Notes: generated by a model not told the origin, from the letters alone. 64,000 nucleotides of DNA from Coneutiohabitans sp964457925 (GCA_964457925.1 CAYWGH010000001.1:496001-560000), one strand, 5' to 3'. Counted from the first letter of the stretch, positions 26,295-35,552 are shown. Made by a program: numbers and translations.

Positions 26295-29174
26295 ATGTCG
26301 ATCGATCTTTCCCGCACCAATGCGTTCACGCGCCGGCATATTGGACCCAGCGCGGATGAGACAGCTCAGATGCTCACGGTTTTAGAGGCGCCGTCACTCG
26401 ACGCCTTTATTGCAACCGTCGTTCCCGAAAAAATTCGCACAAAACGCGCGTTGCGATTGGACGGCATACAAACTGAATACGAAGCAACCATCCGTCTCAG
26501 ATCTATTGCCGCAAAAAATAAAATCTATCGCTCGCTTATCGGCATGGGTTATTCGGATACCATCACGCCGCCGGTGGTGCAACGCAACATTTTGGAGAAT
26601 CCCGGCTGGTATACGCAATACACCCCCTATCAAGCCGAGATTGCGCAAGGCCGCCTTGAGGCATTGTTGAACTTCCAAACGATGATCATCGATCTGACCG
26701 GCTTGCCGGTGGCCAATGCTTCGTTGCTGGATGAAGCCACGGCCGCGGCAGAGGCGATGGTGATGTTCTATCATGCGAAGCGCGAGCTGAAACCGGCGCG
26801 TTTTTTTGTCTCCCAGCATTGCCATCCGCAAAATATCGCCGTGGTACAAACGCGCGCACTGCCGCTGGGCATTGAAGTCGTGGTCGGAGATCATGAAAAA
26901 TTTGATTTCAGCAACGGAGTCTTCGGCGCGTTATTGCAGTATCCCGCAACCGATGGCGCGATTTATGACTATCGCGCGTTTTGTGAGCGGGCGCATGCCG
27001 CCGGCACGCTGGTGGCCGTGGCGGCTGATTTGATGAGCCTGGTGCTCTTAACGCCCCCGGGCGAATTTGGCGCAGATGTTGTGCTCGGCAATTCCCAGCG
27101 TTTCGGCGTGCCGCTGGGTTATGGCGGCCCGCACGCCGCCTTCTACGCGACGCGCGATGAATTCAAGCGCCTCATGCCGGGGCGCATCATCGGCGTTTCG
27201 ATCGATGCGCACGGCAAACCCGCTTTGCGCATGGCTTTGCAAACGCGTGAGCAGCACATTCGACGTGAAAAGGCAACCTCCAACATCTGCACGGCCCAGG
27301 TATTGCTGGCCGTGATGGCGGGCATGTACGGCGTTTATCACGGTCCGGACGGCCTGAAGCGCATCGCGACCCGCATTCACAACATGACAAAGGTTTTGGC
27401 GAAAGGGCTGCAGCGGCTCGGCTATCAGCTTTTCAGTCAGGATTTTTTCGACACGCTGCATGTCAAAGTCAGCCAAACCAAATTGCCCGAAATTCTTGCG
27501 GCCGCAGATGCACGACGAATCAATTTTCGCCAATACCAGGATGGCACGCTCGGCATCGCGCTTGATCAAATCTCCAGCGCCGAGGAGGTGAGTGAGATAA
27601 TAAAAATTTTTGCGTTGTCACAAACGCCCGGGTTCTCGGTTGCAGATCTTGCTGCTTCTGAAGAACCGGGATATACCGGCAAGATGCAGCGCCGTTCCGC
27701 GTTCATGCAGCATCCGGTCTTTAATAGTTATCATTCTGAAACGGAAATGTTGCGCTATTTGCGCCGGCTCGAGGCAAAAGATCTGTCGTTGACAACCAGC
27801 ATGATTCCGCTCGGCTCGTGCACCATGAAACTCAACGCCACCAGCGAAATGTTTCCGGTGACCTGGCCGGAGTTCGGAAAATTGCATCCCTTTGCGCCGG
27901 TTGAGCAAGCTGCCGGTTATCGGGAAATGTTTCAACAACTGGAAAACTGGCTCGCCGAGGCCACGGGCTTCAGCGCGATTTCATTGCAACCGAACGCGGG
28001 CGCGCAAGGGGAGTATACCGGTTTGCTCGTGATTCGCGCCTTTCATCACAGCCGCGGTGAAAGTCAGCGCAATGTGTGCTTGATTCCGCAATCCGCGCAC
28101 GGCACCAACCCGGCGAGCGCTGTCATGGCCGGAATGGAAGTCGTCGTTGTACGCTGTGATGACAAGGGCAATATCGATGTCGCAGACTTGCAGGCCAAGG
28201 CCGAGCAGCACCGTGACAAACTCGCGGCGCTGATGGTGACTTATCCGTCGACGCACGGCGTATTCGAGGAGGCCATCAAGGACATTTGTGACATTATACA
28301 CAAAAACGGGGGGCAAGTGTACATGGACGGCGCGAATCTCAATGCGCAGCTAGGCCTTTGCCGCCCGGGAGAATTGGGCGCGGATGTTTGCCATTTGAAT
28401 TTGCACAAAACGTTTTGCATTCCGCATGGCGGCGGCGGCCCGGGCATGGGCCCGATCGGAGTGGCAGCGCATCTCGCGCCATTTTTGCCGACGCATCCGG
28501 TGATTGCGACCGGCGGCAAACAAGGCATTGGGCCGGTGTCCGCAGCGCCGTGGGGCAGTGCCAGCATTCTTGTGATCTCGTGGACTTACATCGCCATGAT
28601 GGGCGGCGAAGGTTTGACGCAGGCAACGAAGATGGCGATTCTCAATGCCAACTACATGGCGCAGCGTCTGCAAAAATATTTTCCCGTGTTATACAAAGGC
28701 CTCAACGGCCGCGTCGCGCATGAGTTCATTCTCGATATGCGCGGCTTCAAAAACAGCGCCGGCATTGAAGTCGAAGACATTGCCAAACGTTTGATGGATT
28801 ATGGCTTTCATGCACCCACGGTTTCGTTCCCGGTCGCCGGCACGCTGATGATTGAACCGACAGAAAGCGAATCGAAGGCCGAGTTGGACCGCTTCTGTGA
28901 AGCCTTGATAGCCATTAAAAGTGAGATTGCAGAGATCGAAAACGGCAAGGCTGCGCGGGGCAACAACGTGTTAACCCATTCACCGCACACGGCGGAAACG
29001 GTTGTCTCTGACCGCTGGGATATGCCCTACAGCCGGGAGAAGGCGGCGTTTCCAGCGGCGTGGTTGCGACGCCACAAATTCTGGCCTGCGGTCGGGCGCA
29101 TTAATAACGCGTATGGCGATCGCAATTTGATTTGTGCGTGCCCGCCAATGGAAGCGTATCAAAGCGATGAGTGA
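26295..29174 (+). CDS. gcvP: Glycine dehydrogenase (decarboxylating), P-protein
   Basis: PLP enzyme of the glycine cleavage system that decarboxylates glycine and passes the aminomethyl group to lipoyl-GcvH. At 959 residues it is the single-chain form (fused P1 and P2 halves). Motifs: N-terminal RHIGPSADE, LLDEATAAAEAM (P1 half), SCTMKLNATSEM, and the PLP lysine in HLNLHKTFCIPHGGGGPG (about 700). The frame opens at 26139, but AAGGAG precedes ATG 26295 and a promoter lies between them. No gcvT, gcvH or lpd gene is in the window, so the system is dispersed. Confidence 0.97.
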   Translation: MSIDLSRTNAFTRRHIGPSADETAQMLTVLEAPSLDAFIATVVPEKIRTKRALRLDGIQTEYEATIRLRSIAAKNKIYRSLIGMGYSDTITPPVVQRNILENPGWYTQYTPYQAEIAQGRLEALLNFQTMIIDLTGLPVANASLLDEATAAAEAMVMFYHAKRELKPARFFVSQHCHPQNIAVVQTRALPLGIEVVVGDHEKFDFSNGVFGALLQYPATDGAIYDYRAFCERAHAAGTLVAVAADLMSLVLLTPPGEFGADVVLGNSQRFGVPLGYGGPHAAFYATRDEFKRLMPGRIIGVSIDAHGKPALRMALQTREQHIRREKATSNICTAQVLLAVMAGMYGVYHGPDGLKRIATRIHNMTKVLAKGLQRLGYQLFSQDFFDTLHVKVSQTKLPEILAAADARRINFRQYQDGTLGIALDQISSAEEVSEIIKIFALSQTPGFSVADLAASEEPGYTGKMQRRSAFMQHPVFNSYHSETEMLRYLRRLEAKDLSLTTSMIPLGSCTMKLNATSEMFPVTWPEFGKLHPFAPVEQAAGYREMFQQLENWLAEATGFSAISLQPNAGAQGEYTGLLVIRAFHHSRGESQRNVCLIPQSAHGTNPASAVMAGMEVVVVRCDDKGNIDVADLQAKAEQHRDKLAALMVTYPSTHGVFEEAIKDICDIIHKNGGQVYMDGANLNAQLGLCRPGELGADVCHLNLHKTFCIPHGGGGPGMGPIGVAAHLAPFLPTHPVIATGGKQGIGPVSAAPWGSASILVISWTYIAMMGGEGLTQATKMAILNANYMAQRLQKYFPVLYKGLNGRVAHEFILDMRGFKNSAGIEVEDIAKRLMDYGFHAPTVSFPVAGTLMIEPTESESKAELDRFCEALIAIKSEIAEIENGKAARGNNVLTHSPHTAETVVSDRWDMPYSREKAAFPAAWLRRHKFWPAVGRINNAYGDRNLICACPPMEAYQSDE

Positions 29175-29238
29175 GGGTGGATGAATAATGAGCGAGAATT
29201 TGCTGAATTGATTTGTCAAAGCGAATTTGAGTTGGCGT

Positions 29239-30198
29239 TCACACATGATTCAAGAGCATCAATTCTTTGGGATGAGGATTGAGGTAAACTTGATCCTGCA
29301 AATATTTAACCTCAAGCTTATGGACATAATGTTTGATGAGGGTAAGCGGCACAATCAAAGGCAGTAAGCCCGCGTGATAATCGGTGATGGTGGCATGCAG
29401 CTCGCCTTTATCATGTTCGTTGAGATGTTTTTTGAAATAACCGGCTAAATGCTGCAACACATTGGTGTGTTTTTGGCGGGAGGCCGGGCGGCGCAACGCA
29501 GTGAAAAAAAGTTCGGCGTAGCGCGATTTTAGCTCGTCCGGCGTATGTGATTTTGCCGCCGCCGTCAGCCGGCCCATGGCATTGAGCGCTTTCACGCTGT
29601 GCGCCATGATCAGATATTTGTGCTGCGTGTGAAAGCGTACGAGATCGTTGACGCGCAGCGGCGCCTGCGTCAACTGTTGCCAACGAAAATGGCAAAACAC
29701 GCGCACGATAAAATTTTCGCGCAGGCGCGCATCGCTGAGCCGGCCCTCTTCTTCAATAGGCAGATGCGTCATTTCCTCCATCAAAACGCGTGCGAACATT
29801 CCCACGCCGTTTTTGGCGGGAATATTCTTCTCCCCGTAAACTTTCACCCGTTCCATGCCGCAAGTAGGCGAATCTTTTTTGAGAATATAACCATTCAAGG
29901 AAAGATGATCGAGTTGGGCGGCTTTTGCGCGCGCATAACTCAACATCATCTCGGTGTAGTCATGCCCGGTTTTGCCGGCCACCAGGCGCGTGGCCTCGGC
30001 GTGCCCAATCAAGCGCAACGAGTCGCGCGGCGCACCCAAGCCAATCTCCATCTCCGGACAGACCGGCACCCATTCAAAAAATTGCGCCAGGGTTTTGACG
30101 ATGTATTGATCTTTTTTGTGTCCGCCGTCAAAACGGACATTTTCACCCAGCAGGCAGGAGCTGATACCCAGGCGGACTTTGGCTGATTCTTCAGGCAT
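29239..30198 (-). CDS. DUF523 (TudS-like) fused to DUF1722 (YbgA-like)
   Basis: A 319-residue fusion. The N-terminal half (about 8-150) is DUF523, with cysteines in SCLLGENVRFDG, VCPEMEIG and KKDSPTCGMERV. The TudS thiouracil desulfidase of this family binds a [4Fe-4S] cluster through three such cysteines. The C-terminal half (about 180-310) is DUF1722, with FHTQHKYLIMAHS and PLTLIKHYVHKLEVKYLQDQVYLNPHP. The fusion occurs in other bacteria; function is unproven, with desulfuration or tRNA/sulfur salvage as guesses. ATG 30198 is chosen over a TTG at 30213. Confidence 0.86.
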   Translation of the reverse strand: MPEESAKVRLGISSCLLGENVRFDGGHKKDQYIVKTLAQFFEWVPVCPEMEIGLGAPRDSLRLIGHAEATRLVAGKTGHDYTEMMLSYARAKAAQLDHLSLNGYILKKDSPTCGMERVKVYGEKNIPAKNGVGMFARVLMEEMTHLPIEEEGRLSDARLRENFIVRVFCHFRWQQLTQAPLRVNDLVRFHTQHKYLIMAHSVKALNAMGRLTAAAKSHTPDELKSRYAELFFTALRRPASRQKHTNVLQHLAGYFKKHLNEHDKGELHATITDYHAGLLPLIVPLTLIKHYVHKLEVKYLQDQVYLNPHPKELMLLNHV

Positions 30199-30563
30199 GG
30201 CGTTTCTTGTCAAAAAGATTCATAAAGTTCGGTGATACCGGCAAGCCTCCATAAGCAACCCCTCTTCGCTAAAACAAATAAGCAAAAAATATTTGTTGCG
30301 CAAGTCTGGCCTGTGTGATTTTTTATCCGGATTTTAAGGCGTTTCACGCGATACAACAGTCTAATATGCCGCAGCAAATTGCTTGTTGTGCAAGGCGTGA
30401 GCCTGACGGGAGCGTTAATTATTAATCAAAGGTAATCATGTTATTGCCGCGCGAGCGCTTGCCCTAGCAAGCAAAGACAAATTGCAAAATCGTGCAGCTC
30501 TTGTTAGATGAGTGTCTGCGCGGTGATCGTTGAATTGGTACGATAACAGAAAGGAGATTTTAT
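30199..30563. other. Divergent intergenic region upstream of htrA
   Basis: About 360 bases between divergent genes. It holds a small perfect inverted repeat GCTTGC-CCTA-GCAAGC (30457-30472). TTGCAA (30482-30487) with TAGATG 17 bases later is a weak promoter candidate for htrA. Nothing coding seen. Confidence 0.4.
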
Positions 30564-32078
30564 ATGAGCAGGCCGAAAGCATTTTCGAGCATGATATTTC
30601 TACTCATTGGCGTTGTCATCGGCGGTTTGGCCTTTTCAAATTTTTACAAAGGACCAGAAGCCCGGGCATTCCATGCCTCGGAGCCCGCGACGATGGCAAC
30701 TGTGCCGCCCGCGCGTGATAAAGCCATCACTTCCTTGCGGGATTTGAACAATGCGTTTGTGGATATTGCCGCGACGGTTAGCCCCACGGTGGTTACCGTC
30801 TCCACCGAAAAGGTTCTACGCTTCCGCAATCGCAGCCCGTTTGCTTCCCCCTTTTTTTTCGACCCCTTTGGAGATTTTTTTGGCGATAACGATCGCCGCC
30901 GGGAACAGGATTCTCCGGAACAACAATTTCGCCAACAAGGCTTAGGCTCGGGCGTGATTGTGAGCAGCGACGGATATATTCTCACCAACAATCATGTCAT
31001 TGCCGAAGCGGATAGCATTATCATTCGCATGACCGACGGACGCACCTTGCCGGCAAAAGTAATCGGCACCGATCCCAAAACCGACATCGCGGTCATCAAA
31101 GTAAATGCAAAAAATCTGCCCGCAATTCGCATGGGCGATAGTGAACAGTTGCGTGTTGGTGAATGGGTGTTGGCCATTGGCAGCCCGCTGAGCGCTGATC
31201 TCGCGAGCACGGTGACGCAGGGCATTGTCAGCGCCAAAGGCCGCTCCAATGTCGGCTTGGCGCAATACGAGGATTTTATTCAAACCGATGCGGCCATTAA
31301 TCCCGGCAACTCCGGCGGCGCATTGATCAATCTCGATGGCGAGTTGGTTGGCATCAACACGGCGATTGCAACACGCAGCGGCGGTTTTCAAGGCATCGGC
31401 TTTTCTGTGCCTATTAATATGGCGCGTCATGTGATGGAATCGTTAATCAAAAATGGAAAAGTCGTTCGCGGCTGGCTTGGGGTTTCGATTCAAACGGTGG
31501 ATGAGTCTCTTGCTAAAGGTTTGAATTTGGAGGGCCCCGGTGGCGTCGTTGTCAGTCAAGTTGTTGAGAATAGTCCTGCCGAGCGAGCCGGTTTGCAGGC
31601 GGAAGACGTGATTCTGGCTTTGAACGGCCGCAAAGTGAAGGATAACAGCCAACTCAGTGCAGATATTGCGGCGATGGCCCCCGGGTCACAGGCAAATCTC
31701 ACGATTTGGCGCGATGGGCGCAAGCGAGAAATCGTTGTGACGCTCGGCGAGCAACCCGCCAATTTCGGTGTGCGCGGAAGCCTGCCATTGCCGGACGAAT
31801 TGCTCGGTTTTACTGTCGAAACGCTGAACAGCCGCTTGGCCCAACGCTATGATCTGGATGCGAATCGTCGCGGCGTCGTGGTAACAGATATCAATACTGC
31901 CAGCTCCGCCTATCGCGCCGGCCTGAGAGAAGGCGATCTCATCGTCAAAGTCAATCGCAAAAGCGTGCAAAATGTGACAGAATTTAATGGTATGCTGCAA
32001 AATGCTAAAAAAGGCGACACCGTGCTTCTGCAAATTGCGCGGAATGATGGTACTCAGTTTTTGGCATTTGAATTATAA
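30564..32078 (+). CDS. htrA: HtrA/DegP-type periplasmic serine protease with two PDZ domains
   Basis: Envelope quality-control protease (504 residues). It has an N-terminal signal anchor (SMIFLLIGVVIGGLAFSNFY), then a trypsin-like domain with catalytic His in TNNHVI, Asp in KTDIAVIKV and Ser in NPGNSGGALIN. PDZ1 (about 290-385, GWLGVSIQTVDE to REIVVTL) and PDZ2 (about 400-500, FTVETLNSRL to LLQIARND) follow. Length is typical of DegP/DegQ. The ATG at 30564 follows AAGGAG at 8-base spacing. Transcribed alone and closed by a hairpin. Confidence 0.96.
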   Translation: MSRPKAFSSMIFLLIGVVIGGLAFSNFYKGPEARAFHASEPATMATVPPARDKAITSLRDLNNAFVDIAATVSPTVVTVSTEKVLRFRNRSPFASPFFFDPFGDFFGDNDRRREQDSPEQQFRQQGLGSGVIVSSDGYILTNNHVIAEADSIIIRMTDGRTLPAKVIGTDPKTDIAVIKVNAKNLPAIRMGDSEQLRVGEWVLAIGSPLSADLASTVTQGIVSAKGRSNVGLAQYEDFIQTDAAINPGNSGGALINLDGELVGINTAIATRSGGFQGIGFSVPINMARHVMESLIKNGKVVRGWLGVSIQTVDESLAKGLNLEGPGGVVVSQVVENSPAERAGLQAEDVILALNGRKVKDNSQLSADIAAMAPGSQANLTIWRDGRKREIVVTLGEQPANFGVRGSLPLPDELLGFTVETLNSRLAQRYDLDANRRGVVVTDINTASSAYRAGLREGDLIVKVNRKSVQNVTEFNGMLQNAKKGDTVLLQIARNDGTQFLAFEL

Positions 32079-32103
32079 AAGTAAATTTTCATAAGCGCGC
32101 GAG

Positions 32104-32158
32104 AAAACCTGATTCATCACCTCCTGAAGTTTTCAAAGTCTTGGTGAATCAGGTTTTT
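32104..32158 (+). terminator. Terminator after htrA
   Basis: AAAACCTGATTCA (32104-32116) pairs with TGAATCAGGTTTT (32145-32157); the inner loop is about 28 bases. A TTTTT run and then TTTTTT follow. It begins 26 bases after the htrA stop codon. Confidence 0.75.
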
Positions 32159-32450
32159 ACCTTTTTTAAGAGATCAAACGACAATCGTTATGCGCCCCTC
32201 GAATCTGACAATTTCAACACATTGCCGCAGTCTTCGCCTCTGGCGATTGTTTTTCTTACGGCCGACTTGACGGCCCATTGTTTTTTTTCTGCCTGTTCAA
32301 GCCTCTAACAAATCAAAAATCGAATTTAAAATCATCACCTCCTTCCATTCTCTGCATTAAAATCCGTCTGTTGATTATTCATGCAAGAGTAGTCAAAGAA
32401 TTGTTCCAGGGATGACCACCCCTTGTTTTGTTTGTTGAAAGGAGCATGAC
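32159..32450. other. Intergenic region, T-rich
   Basis: Lies after the htrA terminator and before the 108-residue gene. It has T-rich runs around 32160 and 32280 but no clear coding sequence, promoter pair or repeat. Confidence 0.4.
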
Positions 32451-32777
32451 ATGACGACTCAAAGATTTGCTGACGTGGAAAATCTCGTCGTGAGAAATCA
32501 CGCATTCAATGGCGCGCATACCGGCGCATTGGCGAGCCTCTCACAACTGATTTCTCCGCAACAGCGGCAACGTTTCGTGAAAGTGGTATTCGGCGGCGAT
32601 TTAGCCTCTTTCGACCAATTGTTGATTATGCTCGATTCAGCCCCGGACTGGTCACAGGCGCATCGCCTGATTCGACAGCATTTCAAACGGCATCACATCA
32701 ATCCTTACCTGAAAGACGCCGCAATGTTTTCAAATCTCATTTATAAGCGTTACTTCCCGCATGATATTTATGTTTGA
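32451..32777 (+). CDS. Hypothetical 108-residue protein
   Basis: Not recognised. A small soluble protein with no signal peptide, rich in H, F and L, with an amphipathic helical middle (SQLISPQQRQRFVKVVFGG) and a C-terminal LIRQHFKRHHINPYLKDAA. The ATG follows a good AAAGGAG site at 7-base spacing, and the frame has no competing overlap, which supports coding. A strong terminator follows at 32874. Monocistronic by position. Confidence 0.65.
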   Translation: MTTQRFADVENLVVRNHAFNGAHTGALASLSQLISPQQRQRFVKVVFGGDLASFDQLLIMLDSAPDWSQAHRLIRQHFKRHHINPYLKDAAMFSNLIYKRYFPHDIYV

Positions 32778-32873
32778 GAGGGAGTGACGCACGATCATCC
32801 TACTACACCTTGACTTTATTTCTCGTCCAGTTTTCGGACTGAAAAGTTAAACAGTACGTTTTACAAGCCGTGG

Positions 32874-32933
32874 CCCCGATTGCCTTCACAAGCGCATGTG
32901 CCTCAAATTGCGCAAAGGCAACCGGGGTTTTTT
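32874..32933 (+). terminator. Terminator after the 108-residue gene
   Basis: CCCCGATTGCCTT (32874-32886) pairs with AAGGCAACCGGGG (32915-32927) with a single mismatch, followed by TTTTTT. It ends transcription ahead of the sigma-factor promoter. Confidence 0.8.
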
Positions 32934-32955
32934 ATTGTCTGACAATTTTTTGCAC

Positions 32956-32983
32956 TTGAATTTGACCATAAAAAAATTATGTT
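32956..32983 (+). promoter_or_regulatory. Candidate promoter for the sigma-factor gene
   Basis: TTGAAT (32956-32961), a 16-base A-rich spacer and TATGTT (32978-32983). An overlapping TTGACC at 32963 could be an alternative -35. It lies directly after the terminator, about 120 bases before the ATG at 33108. Confidence 0.35.
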
Positions 32984-33107
32984 AAATGTCGAATTGATTT
33001 CCAGAACTGATTGAAGAAAAGCACAATTAAGCGGCGAAAGTAAAATTTCTAGATTTTTATCGTTGTTGGGTTGTGGTCATAAGTATTTTAAATGTAAAGA
33101 GATAAAA

Positions 33108-33902
33108 ATGCTAAAAAAGCCTCTCTTAACTCCAGCAGTACCACGGTCAAGGGGTTTTTGGATCGCAACGATGGCAGCAATCGCCTATTGGCAGCCCGAA
33201 CATTGGTGGGTGACCACTTGTTTAGGAGCCATGCTGTTGATTTCGGACTGGACGCATGTCGATTTAGTACGTAGATGTGCAAACGACCCGGGAAATCACC
33301 GGCTCTGGCAGGAATTCATACGCCGCTATCAAGAGCGCATTCGTCGTATCATCACGCAGGTTTTGTTGCAAGATGGGCAGAGGCAGATAGCAAACCCCCG
33401 TGAAGATGTTGATGACATTGCACAGGAAGTGTACGCGCGTTTTTTCAATAATCAGGGCCGTGCTTTTCGCGTGTTCAAGGGCGCAACTGAGGAATCTTGG
33501 TTTTGCTATCTTCGCGTCATTACTCGTCATGTCACACTCAATTTTCTTCGTGCAAAATACGCCCTAAAGCGCCCGCGTCTCGAAATATCGCTTGATAAAG
33601 AGGCCGACTCTGGAAGCGAGCAAAGATTGCGAAGTAGCCGCCAAACTATCCCCGCACACGAAAGCACGGACGACGCCACGCGCATGATGGAACTGCACGA
33701 TGAAATTAATCACTATTTAGACCTTGTATTGCACGGAACGCTTAAGGATCGTGATAAATTCATCTTCCAACTGACATACTTCGAAGGACTTACCCCAACC
33801 CAAATTTCCCGCATGCCCGGATTCGACATGACACCTCACGCTATCGAAGTGGTGATTAGCCGTGTGCGCAAAAAACTGGAGCAATTTGCCGATCAAATGT
33901 GA
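33108..33902 (+). CDS. ECF-like RNA polymerase sigma factor with hydrophobic N-terminus
   Basis: A 264-residue sigma-70-family protein. Region 2 is seen in WQEFIRRYQERIRRII and DVDDIAQEVYARFF, region 4 in FEGLTPTQISRMPGF and VISRVRKKLEQFA. A long variable linker lies between them. The first 45 residues are unusual: they hold a hydrophobic segment (FWIATMAAIAYWQ, then TTCLGAMLLIS) not found in normal ECF factors. ATG 33108 has AAAGAG upstream. A second site, AGGAG at 33225, could start translation at ATG 33231 or TTG 33237 and give a normal-length sigma factor. A zinc-finger anti-sigma gene follows. Confidence 0.82.
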   Translation: MLKKPLLTPAVPRSRGFWIATMAAIAYWQPEHWWVTTCLGAMLLISDWTHVDLVRRCANDPGNHRLWQEFIRRYQERIRRIITQVLLQDGQRQIANPREDVDDIAQEVYARFFNNQGRAFRVFKGATEESWFCYLRVITRHVTLNFLRAKYALKRPRLEISLDKEADSGSEQRLRSSRQTIPAHESTDDATRMMELHDEINHYLDLVLHGTLKDRDKFIFQLTYFEGLTPTQISRMPGFDMTPHAIEVVISRVRKKLEQFADQM

Positions 33903-34265
33903 CATGAAAAAATTCTTGAAAAAGAATCACCTGTGATTTGATCTGCGAATTTGGTGTCTCCTCAAGCGAACAATGATTGTCTCTTAGCAATTAAAATGTT
34001 TGAAAATTTTTGGTTTAAGCTCAGGCCGAGCCTGCCGAAGGCAAATTTAGTCTCCTTCGACAAATCTCCGTGCGCCGTGCGTTCCCACTTTCAAACAGAC
34101 AAAATCAACGGTTGTTGAAAGCTTGGGTTGTGCCTGCATCGCCGCATTTAGCGGAGCAATGCTGTTTGCGGCCATCGAGAATGGCCTGGCTCGCGCGAAG
34201 GCTTTGAACAACCTCTCTGCAAGTTTTTAACGCTCAACGTTGGAGTATTAAAATGGAGATCGGGT
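33903..34265. other. Intergenic region between sigma and anti-sigma genes
   Basis: 363 bases, longer than expected for a sigma/anti-sigma operon. It contains a repeat-like hairpin at 34033-34062. A further promoter for the anti-sigma gene may lie here; none was clear. Confidence 0.4.
34019..34062. repeat. Possible dispersed repeat with hairpin
   Basis: GCTCAGGCCGAGCCTGCCGA followed 12 bases later by CCTTCGACA. The arms TGCCGAAGG and CCTTCGACA pair with one mismatch. The sequence recalls the CCTTCGACAGGCTCAG repeat family seen between genes in many bacteria (from memory). Confidence 0.4.
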
Positions 34266-35426
34266 GTGGAGCAACATTTTAGTTTAGCCGCGTGGGTTGA
34301 TCGACGGCGTCGCTTACTGGAGGAACGACAAGAGCAAGCGATGGTCGATCATCTCGCGAAATGCGGCGACTGCCGCCAGCTTGACGAGTTGGCCGGCCAT
34401 GTCGAACGCATTGCTGCCAAGCACAAACCAGAGAAACCTCGAGCAGTAACCACCGCCTGCCCTGACGTCGCAACCCTTGGGCTTTATTTTGTTGGAGAAT
34501 TGCCTTTCCTGCAAAAGCGCGAACTTGAACGGCATTTGGCAAATTGTCATAACTGCCGAACAGCACTGGCCCACCAGATCAGGTTGGAAGCCGCAACAGC
34601 AACTCCCGAAGATGAAAAACTCCTAGAGATCCAAACGTCGGCCGATGCCGATTTTTTTGTCGGAAAACTCGCGCAAAGGCCTGAACTTAACGCCGCTGCG
34701 AATGCCAGGTCTGCTGTATTTTCGGATTTGCGCGGTCGGGGGCACGCACTTTTTTATTATCTCAGGGATGTTTGGGGTCAGGTTATTCATTTGGCGCCTC
34801 AATATGCCGTCGCGCTGGCAGCTTTTCTGGTAATTTCAGTTGTCGGAGGGCGCAGTTTCATGATATTGCGAAGCAGTAGCCTGGCTGCTGCCGGCATGCA
34901 AAATTTGGAAAAGCATCAAGAAATCAGGCGTGACGGTTTTCGCCTTAAGGGTAATTTCCTGCCGGAACTTATGCGGACACGCGGAGGAGAGCAATTGGCT
35001 GGCAGCCGCGAAGCTGCCGTGGCACAATTCGAAAGAAGCTTATGGTGGAATGATGAAAATCGCGAAGCAAAACGGGGTAGGGCCCTGGCCTTGTTCTTTG
35101 CCGGAGATTTTGCTGCTTCCAAGAATTTGATTTCAGAGTTGCTCGATGATGAGCCGAACAATCCTGTCTTGTTGAATGATTTAGGCGTTTTAGCTGCTGC
35201 TGAAAATGAGGAAGACCTCGCGCTTCGTTATTTTGACAGAGCCTTGCAACTAAATCCAGAATTTGTCGAGGCGCGTTTCAATCATGCCGCTGTTTTGCAA
35301 AAACTAAAACGCTTTGGGGAGGCGCAAGCGGCATGGGAGCATTATGCCGCGATGCAAGATAAGGTGGAATGGCGTGAAGTTGCCGAAGAACGCAAGTCAG
35401 AATTTGAAAATTCTCAAGATTTTTAG
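34266..35426 (+). CDS. Anti-sigma factor with two zinc fingers, TM helix and TPR domain
   Basis: A 386-residue protein. Two HX3CX2C zinc-finger motifs are present, HLAKCGDC (about 29-36) and HLANCHNC (about 90-97): a duplicated ZAS-type anti-sigma domain. One transmembrane helix follows (YAVALAAFLVISVVGG, about 180-196). The outer C-terminal part (about 235-380) is TPR-like: REAKRGRALALFFAGDF, NPVLLNDLGVLAAAENEEDLALRYFDRALQLNP. The GTG start at 34266 follows GGAG. It should hold the upstream sigma factor at the membrane and sense a periplasmic cue through its TPR part. Same architecture as the protein at 52827-53681. Confidence 0.83.
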   Translation: MEQHFSLAAWVDRRRRLLEERQEQAMVDHLAKCGDCRQLDELAGHVERIAAKHKPEKPRAVTTACPDVATLGLYFVGELPFLQKRELERHLANCHNCRTALAHQIRLEAATATPEDEKLLEIQTSADADFFVGKLAQRPELNAAANARSAVFSDLRGRGHALFYYLRDVWGQVIHLAPQYAVALAAFLVISVVGGRSFMILRSSSLAAAGMQNLEKHQEIRRDGFRLKGNFLPELMRTRGGEQLAGSREAAVAQFERSLWWNDENREAKRGRALALFFAGDFAASKNLISELLDDEPNNPVLLNDLGVLAAAENEEDLALRYFDRALQLNPEFVEARFNHAAVLQKLKRFGEAQAAWEHYAAMQDKVEWREVAEERKSEFENSQDF

Positions 35427-35471
35427 AAGAATTCTGTGAGAAAAAAAACTTTTTGAGAGTCTTTGCTAATG

Positions 35472-35527
35472 CAGGGTGAGAGAGCATCTCGATCTTTAGT
35501 GAGATGCGAATAAGTAAACCCACCCTG
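35472..35527 (+). other. Nested stem-loops after the anti-sigma gene
   Basis: An outer stem, CAGGGTG (35472-35478) with CACCCTG (35521-35527), encloses an inner stem, GCATCTC (35484-35490) with GAGATGC (35501-35507). Both are perfect 7-bp stems. It begins 46 bases after the anti-sigma stop codon. Confidence 0.5.
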
Positions 35528-35552
35528 TTGGAAGTTAAGGGGGGATGGGGGT

